Source of the DNA: Cuniculiplasma sp. | Lineage (GTDB): Archaea > Thermoplasmatota > Thermoplasmata > Thermoplasmatales > Thermoplasmataceae | DNA: 18,349 bases | NCBI GenBank assembly: GCA_023256455.1 | Contig: JAGDXN010000049.1 | Span: 2,388 to 20,736 of the forward strand | Direction of reading: 5' to 3' | Shown here: piece by piece, positions 14,371 through 18,349 of the stretch | Layout: every line of letters begins with the position of its first letter | How positions within the stretch are numbered: the first letter of the stretch is position 1 | Notes under the pieces: model-generated | Database searches by the model: none | Told to the model about the DNA's origin: nothing | What the model saw: only the letters and a program-made list of their open reading frames with translations | Translations under genes and position numbers: made by a program

Positions 14371-14491
14371 TCTCCTTATGAATCAGCCCCTATAATGTTG
14401 AAATATGAGTATGTCAACCATATAAAGGTATGATGATGAAAATAATCTTATGGGTGATCCCCTCAATGAGATATTCAATTCACCCCCTCTT
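14371..14491 (-). promoter_or_regulatory. Promoter and leader of the DRG GTPase gene
   Basis: On the minus strand CCTTTATATG (plus-strand 14420-14429) is a good TATA box. It predicts a start near 14398 and a leader of about 37 nt that carries the GGAGAG ribosome binding site (14370-14375). The rest of this 121-bp gap, upstream of the TATA box, follows the pantothenate kinase stop and has only an imperfect GGGTGA/TCACCC pair. Confidence 0.45.
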
Positions 14492-15433
14492 TTAAATCTT
14501 CCTCAAAAGAACCGTTCTGACGGTATGGTCAGAAACCTTCTTCATAATAAGATCGGCATGGTACTTTGTACCTTCAATATTCTCCCTGAGGTTCTTTCCA
14601 TTTATTTCCGCCCATATCTTATTGGCAATTGATATTGCCTCTTCATCGCTCATTTCTGAATATTTCCTGAAGTAGGAATTTGGATCTGTAAAGGCCGTTC
14701 TTTTTAATTTTAAGAACCTTTCAATGAACCACCTTTTAATCATCTCCTCCTCTGCATCCACATAAATGGAAAAATCGAAAAAATCAGATACCATAAGATC
14801 TGGCTGTGCCCCATCTATTTTCCTTGTATGGGTCTGAAGGACATTGAGCCCTTCGAATATGATTATATCTGCATCCTTTATTTCAATATACTCATTTTCA
14901 ACTATGTCATATATGAGATGGGAATAGACTGGCACTCTGGTATTGTTTTCTCCAGATTTAACCCTGTATAAAAAGGATAGCATCTCCTTCAGATTATAGC
15001 TTTCAGGAAAGCCCTTGCGGTTAAGAATTCCCCTGCTCTCCAGTTCTGCATTTCTGTAAAGGAAGCCGTCGGTTGTGACAATATATACGTTTGGCTTCTC
15101 CGGCCACATTGAGATAAGCTTTTTCATTATCCTTGCTGTGGTGCTTTTACCCACGGCAACACTTCCTGCAATTCCAATTATATATGGGATATTTTCATTA
15201 CTCACCCCGAGAAAGTCCTTTCTTGCAAGGTTCAATCTCTTGTAATTATCATAATATACCTTAAGAAGCCTTGACAGTGGTACATATATGTCCTGGACCT
15301 CATCCATTGAGAGCCTTTCGTTGATCCCCTGTATCTCCTCAAGCTGTTCCTGAGTTAAAACTATCTTAAGTCTCTTTTTCAGTTTTTTCCATCTTGCCCT
15401 GTCAATATTGACATAGGGGCTGTCAGGTTTAAT
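14492..15433 (-). CDS. coaA: Pantothenate kinase, bacterial type I (CoaA); start codon not canonical
   Basis: The protein closely follows bacterial CoaA: DIYVPLSRLL, the P-loop GIAGSVAVGKSTTAR, TTDGFL, RKGFPESYN, PVYSHLIYDIV, IIFEGLNVLQ, VSDFFDFSIYVDA and RFLKLKRTAFTDPNSYF. It phosphorylates pantothenate with ATP, the first step to CoA. The first ATG is at 15307, but the frame is open upstream to a TAA near 15486. That extension still matches CoaA: SPYVNIDRARWKKL, then LTQEQLEEIQGINERLS, correspond to the E. coli N-terminal region. No ATG, GTG or TTG occurs in it. I set the boundary at an ATT codon (15433) as the smallest extension covering the homology; an ATA at 15445 is as likely. Most archaea use pantoate kinase instead; a type I homologue is known in Picrophilus torridus. 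Function is confident, the 5' end is not. Confidence 0.88.
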   Translation of the reverse strand: MKPDSPYVNIDRARWKKLKKRLKIVLTQEQLEEIQGINERLSMDEVQDIYVPLSRLLKVYYDNYKRLNLARKDFLGVSNENIPYIIGIAGSVAVGKSTTARIMKKLISMWPEKPNVYIVTTDGFLYRNAELESRGILNRKGFPESYNLKEMLSFLYRVKSGENNTRVPVYSHLIYDIVENEYIEIKDADIIIFEGLNVLQTHTRKIDGAQPDLMVSDFFDFSIYVDAEEEMIKRWFIERFLKLKRTAFTDPNSYFRKYSEMSDEEAISIANKIWAEINGKNLRENIEGTKYHADLIMKKVSDHTVRTVLLRKI

Positions 15434-15680
15434 TGTGGAATTTATTGAATTCGTAATTCCTGATATCTTTTGCGTTATTAAAACTTAAACTGTGTTGATG
15501 AATTTTACACTTCAAAGTTTCTGTTATGAGAATTTAGCAATTCATTTCTTCCATAAGAAGCAATTTTATAATTTAACCGTAAGCATATTTTGATCATTTT
15601 TTAAATAGGTAATATTAAAATATAAAAACAAAAGGATATATTATAATTAAAAATGTTCAACCTTCTGGTTTGAAATTATA
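15434..15680. other. AT-rich intergenic region between coaA and the peptide transporter
   Basis: This roughly 250-bp stretch is very AT-rich and has no ORF of note. On the minus strand TTTAAGTTTTAATAA (about 15474-15488) is a possible TATA region for coaA, predicting a start near 15452-15454 and so almost no leader. A diverged copy of the transporter-promoter repeat, AAATAGGTAAT, lies at 15603-15613. Several A/T runs between 15595 and 15660 may be curved DNA or upstream promoter elements. Confidence 0.4.
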
Positions 15681-15712
15681 CAAATAGGTTATGCAGTAAC
15701 CAAATAGGTTAT
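15681..15712 (+). repeat. Two direct repeats CAAATAGGTTAT, 20 bp apart, at the transporter promoter
   Basis: The 12-mer CAAATAGGTTAT occurs at 15681-15692 and 15701-15712, exactly 20 bp start to start (two helical turns), with a third diverged copy (AAATAGGTAAT) at 15603-15613. The spacer between the two also forms an inverted repeat with them, GGTTA (15687-15691) and TAACC (15697-15701). The downstream copy runs into the probable TATA box, so a bound protein would compete with TBP/TFB. It looks like an operator for control of the peptide transporter. Confidence 0.5.
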
Positions 15713-15716
15713 ATAG
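15709..15716 (+). promoter_or_regulatory. TATA box of the peptide ABC transporter operon
   Basis: TTATATAG is centred about 27 nt before the ATG at 15739, which fits a leaderless mRNA. No ribosome binding site precedes that ATG. The T-rich TTTTTTATAAC at 15721-15731 is too close to the start to act as the TATA box. Confidence 0.5.
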
Positions 15717-15738
15717 TGTCGTTTTTTATAACTAACCA

Positions 15739-16812
15739 ATGGAGCTTCGATACTATATCATAAGAAGGCTATTGATATTAATACCAACACTATTTGGGTT
15801 GATATTATTAACTTTCATTCTGCTCAGAGCAGTTCCAACACCGGATCTGATTAGTAGTTTTATATCTCAAAAAGCTACCCCTAAGGAGAGGGCAATAGAA
15901 ACTGCACAGGCTATATCATTCCTCGGATTAAATAAGCCTCTGCCTGTTCAGTTTTTCTACTACCTTAATGACATAATTCATGGAAACCTTGGTGTGATGT
16001 ATACCAGTTTTTATACAGGTCCTGTTATGGGCGGAATTGAAAGATTTCTTCCATATACACTTGAGCTTTCCATAGCAACAGTCATACTGTCCATAATTAT
16101 CGCCATACCTCTTGGAACATACATAGGTGCAAGACCAAACTCACCCTCAGATGCCATAGGAAGGATATTTTCACTGGGAATATATGCAATGCCTGTTTTC
16201 TGGCTCGCACTCCTTTTCCAGATAATTTTTGGTCACGATATAGGTATACTTGGATCATATGGATTGCCCATATCGGGTGAGGGCTATCCAACAACAACAA
16301 AGGTTCCATGGATAGTAAACAATGTTTCAGAACCTACCCATATGCTTTTGGTGGACGCTTTGTTGCACGGAAACCTCACCATAGCATACAGTGCATTCAT
16401 TCACATGATCCTTCCAGTCGGTGTTCTGACATTGAGCATACTTGCAGGATTATTGAGATTTATAAGGGCAGGAATGGTAGATACAGCCAACCAGGAATTT
16501 GTCAAGACTGCAAGGGCCAAGGGAGTCCCTGAAAAACTTGTTTTGAGGAAACACATCAGGAAGAATGCTCTTCTTCCTTCTGTTACTGTTATAGGTTTAT
16601 TAATGGCAGGTCTCCTTGGAGGAGTAGTTGTTATCGAGGATGTCTTTGATCTCAGAGGGATGGGAAGATTGACGCTGGCCACAATCACAGGATTGAATAT
16701 ACAGTTCTATGGCGTTGCAGGTACTGTATTATTTTTCGGTATAATCCTGATGTTAACAAATTTAATAGTGGATGTTGTCTATGCTTTCCTGGATCCAAGG
16801 ATAAGGTATTGA
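15739..16812 (+). CDS. dppB: Peptide/oligopeptide ABC transporter permease, DppB/OppB type
   Basis: The 357 residues begin MELRYYIIRRLLILIPTLFG and a membrane helix, the standard DppB opening. An outer loop (about 32-105) is followed by the BPD_transp_1 core of five helices. The cytoplasmic EAA loop that contacts the ATPase is FVKTARAKGVPEKLVLRKHIRKNALLP near residues 255-280. It then has GLLGGVVVIEDVFDLRGMG and a final helix ending AFLDPRIRY, as in the family. With its partner it forms the transmembrane channel of a peptide-type importer. The loop near residues 160-215 is somewhat longer than in bacterial DppB and faces outside. It is the first gene of the operon, and its promoter overlaps tandem repeats. 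The substrate class is inferred from the family only; no binding-protein gene is in the window. Confidence 0.93.
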   Translation: MELRYYIIRRLLILIPTLFGLILLTFILLRAVPTPDLISSFISQKATPKERAIETAQAISFLGLNKPLPVQFFYYLNDIIHGNLGVMYTSFYTGPVMGGIERFLPYTLELSIATVILSIIIAIPLGTYIGARPNSPSDAIGRIFSLGIYAMPVFWLALLFQIIFGHDIGILGSYGLPISGEGYPTTTKVPWIVNNVSEPTHMLLVDALLHGNLTIAYSAFIHMILPVGVLTLSILAGLLRFIRAGMVDTANQEFVKTARAKGVPEKLVLRKHIRKNALLPSVTVIGLLMAGLLGGVVVIEDVFDLRGMGRLTLATITGLNIQFYGVAGTVLFFGIILMLTNLIVDVVYAFLDPRIRY

Positions 16813-16822
16813 GGTGAAATAA

Positions 16823-17818
16823 ATGCAGTCAACAATTAGTATATTTAAACGATCAGGTGTCCAGAAGAAAAGGAGGCCTAAGGTAGATGACTTTGTTTCT
16901 ACAATGAGGCTTGTCTTTAAGAATAAGGTTTCCCTCACAGGTTTGATTATAACATCAGTTTATTTTATTCTAGCATTGATGGATTATGTGTACCCTCAAT
17001 ATCTTGGAGCGGGTCCAGGGATAGTAACTTCTCTGACAAGATTTAATGGAGGATATCTGGGTCAGGGTTTTCCTGTTGGACCCACCCTGAACAAAGGTTG
17101 GTGGTTCTATCTGGGGACAACATATGCCAACATACCATTGTTTCCCGCCATACTTTCCGCCCTATACATTGATCTTGGATACAGTCTTTTAATAGTGCTG
17201 AGCGGGGCCATCATAGGAATATTCATAGGGACAATCTCTGCCTACTATGGAGGATTCTGGGATGAGCTGATGATGAGGATAACGGATATATTCTACAGCA
17301 TACCATTCCTGATAATGGCCATAGCCTTTACAACAATTCTTTCATACAGTCTTGCAAAGGCCCACGCCCCAATTAACGGTTTCTCCCTAATAGCTTTGGC
17401 TCTCATAATCATATGGTGGCCAACCTATGCCAGGCTCACCAGGTCTATTACACTTTCCATAAAGTCATCAAGATTTATAGAGGCCGCAGTTGCTTCCGGA
17501 TCTTCGAAGATGAGGAATGTAATTACTCATATCATTCCAAATGTACTTTCACCAGTTTTTGTTCAGATATCTCTTGATCTTGGTTCCATAGTTCTTATAT
17601 TCGCAACAGTTGAATATTTGGGTCTTGGAAATGTTATTAGAGTTACACAGTACACGCCTGAATTGGGTGAACTCATATCTGCCGGGCAGACTTACCTGCC
17701 TGTTGGAATATGGTGGCCAGTGTTTATACCTGGGCTTTTTTTGCTCATATTTACAGTGGGCGTTAATATTCTTGGAGATGGTTTAAGAGATGTACTTGAC
17801 CCGAAGATGAGGAGGTAA
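16823..17818 (+). CDS. dppC: Peptide/oligopeptide ABC transporter permease, DppC/OppC type
   Basis: The product is 331 residues from the ATG at 16823, supported by GAGGTGA at 16811-16817. A basic cytoplasmic N-terminus (KRSGVQKKRRPK) precedes the first helix (LTGLIITSVYFILALMDYVYP). After an outer loop of about 75 residues, including GWWFYLGTT, come the BPD_transp_1 helices. The EAA loop is RFIEAAVASGSSKMRNVITHIIPNVLSP near residues 213-240. The family ending VGVNILGDGLRDVLDPKMRR closes the protein. It pairs with the upstream permease and, 10 nt apart, is clearly in the same operon. Bacterial DppC usually has the GTDxxGRD loop before the core; that motif is not recognisable here, where the corresponding segment reads LGTTYANIPLFPAI, a mild departure from the family. 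Confidence 0.93.
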   Translation: MQSTISIFKRSGVQKKRRPKVDDFVSTMRLVFKNKVSLTGLIITSVYFILALMDYVYPQYLGAGPGIVTSLTRFNGGYLGQGFPVGPTLNKGWWFYLGTTYANIPLFPAILSALYIDLGYSLLIVLSGAIIGIFIGTISAYYGGFWDELMMRITDIFYSIPFLIMAIAFTTILSYSLAKAHAPINGFSLIALALIIIWWPTYARLTRSITLSIKSSRFIEAAVASGSSKMRNVITHIIPNVLSPVFVQISLDLGSIVLIFATVEYLGLGNVIRVTQYTPELGELISAGQTYLPVGIWWPVFIPGLFLLIFTVGVNILGDGLRDVLDPKMRR

Positions 17819-17824
17819 GTTTAG

Positions 17825-18349
17825 ATGATTACTCAGGAAGAAAACAGGAGCAATTTAAAAGATACAAAACCATACGTTGTTGTGAAGAACCTTGTAACGC
17901 AATTCTTTACCTCTAAAGGTATTGTAAAGGCGCTGGACAAGGTAAGTTTTGAAATATACCCGGGTGAAATATATGGCCTTGTGGGAGAAAGCGGATGCGG
18001 TAAAAGTGTGACATCAACATCCATAATGGATCTGATTCCAGATCCCCCTGGTAGAATAATTAGTGGAGAAATATACATAGATTCCTTTAACATCCTTTCA
18101 GACCTCAAAAGCCTTGCAAAAATAAACATAAAAAGTGAGACCGATGTAAAAATCAAACGAAACAAAAGGGCAAATAAGAGGCATAACGAAATAATGTCAA
18201 GAATAAGGGGTGATAAAATATCCATGATCTTCCAGGAGCCTTTCCTTGCCCTTAATCCAACCATGAGAATTGGAGAGCAGATAATGGAATCAATACTTCT
18301 CCACAACATATTGAGCATAAGCGAGGGCATAATCAGGAGGAATAACATA
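17825..18349 (+). CDS. dppD: Peptide ABC transporter ATP-binding protein, DppD/OppD type (3' end outside window)
   Basis: The ATG at 17825 has GGAGGT at 17811-17816, and the frame stays open for 175 codons to the window end. After a polar N-terminus (1-17) comes the family opening VVVKNLVTQFFTSKGIVKALDKVSFEI. Walker A is GESGCGKS (54-61), and the Q-loop is MIFQEPFLALNPTMRIGEQI, with Gln137. The ABC signature, Walker B and C-terminal peptide-transporter domain lie beyond the window. Between DSFNIL (86-91) and RIRGDKISM, where DppD/OppD proteins usually have about a dozen residues, there are about 35, rich in Lys, Arg and Asn. It would power import through the two permeases encoded immediately upstream. 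Confidence 0.92.
   Translation, partial: MITQEENRSNLKDTKPYVVVKNLVTQFFTSKGIVKALDKVSFEIYPGEIYGLVGESGCGKSVTSTSIMDLIPDPPGRIISGEIYIDSFNILSDLKSLAKINIKSETDVKIKRNKRANKRHNEIMSRIRGDKISMIFQEPFLALNPTMRIGEQIMESILLHNILSISEGIIRRNNI

Noticed and set aside
14452..14485. Inverted pair GGGTGA/TCACCC after the coaA stop
   Set aside because: The 22-nt spacer and 6-bp arms are within what chance gives in AT-rich intergenic DNA, and no T-tract follows on the coaA strand.
17833..18348. Long open frame on the minus strand at the right edge of the window
   Set aside because: It is a shadow of the DppD-like ATPase, whose plus-strand frame carries Walker A and Q-loop motifs and a ribosome binding site.
1..18349. Search for tRNA, rRNA, CRISPR arrays, insertion sequences and defence genes
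   Set aside because: No tRNA-like cloverleaf, rRNA segment, regularly spaced repeat array, transposase or defence-family protein was recognised; the window looks like ordinary core chromosome.

Overview
The window reads as a chromosomal segment of a thermoacidophilic euryarchaeon of the Thermoplasmatales (Thermoplasma, Picrophilus, Ferroplasma or Cuniculiplasma type). The evidence is the archaeal L11-L1-L10-L12 stalk cluster, an archaeal HMG-CoA synthase/thiolase/DUF35 operon, archaeal MptE-like and DUF373 proteins, TATA boxes about 25 nt before many first-gene start codons (leaderless transcripts), GGTGA-type ribosome binding sites inside operons, and a bacterial-type I pantothenate kinase, which in archaea is known from this order. 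I cannot name the genus. I found no rRNA, tRNA, CRISPR array or insertion sequence.

Layout. 1-843 (+): the 3' end of an unrecognised gene and a PUA-domain MCT-1/Tma20-like protein. 890-1345 (+): a Bcp-type peroxiredoxin. 1363-3982 (-): the isoprenoid-entry operon HMG-CoA synthase, SCP2-type thiolase, DUF35 zinc-ribbon/OB protein. 4203-6241 (+): a 71-residue winged-helix protein, a DUF373 membrane protein and an MptE-like pterin pyrophosphokinase. 6271-6927 (-): a ComB-family phosphatase. 6960-9632 (+): ribosomal proteins L11, L1, L10/P0 and L12/P1 followed by a tiny two-helix membrane protein. 9829-10359 (-): a membrane-anchored surface protein. 10514-13276 (+): glutamate formiminotransferase, formimino-THF cyclodeaminase and ACT-domain threonine ammonia-lyase. 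13273-14361 (-): a DRG-family GTPase. 14492 to about 15433 (-): type I pantothenate kinase. 15739-18349 (+): a peptide-type ABC transporter, two permeases and an ATPase cut by the window end.

Metabolic logic. The mevalonate operon makes HMG-CoA for archaeal lipids and the pantothenate kinase supplies CoA. The MptE homologue and the two formimino-THF enzymes belong to pterin/folate one-carbon chemistry. With threonine ammonia-lyase and the peptide importer they fit an amino-acid and peptide scavenger.

Most notable. (1) The thiolase of the mevalonate operon has Thr where the nucleophilic Cys should be and Phe where the catalytic GHP-motif His should be, while the adjacent HMG-CoA synthase keeps its triad. 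(2) Pantothenate kinase homology continues about 45 residues upstream of its first ATG in an open frame with no ATG, GTG or TTG. (3) A 12-bp repeat occurs twice exactly 20 bp apart, with a third diverged copy, over the core promoter of the peptide transporter. (4) The L1 gene has its own TATA box and a structured leader that could be the L1 autoregulatory site. I saw nothing that amounts to a wholly new multi-gene system; the novelty is at the level of individual proteins and control regions.
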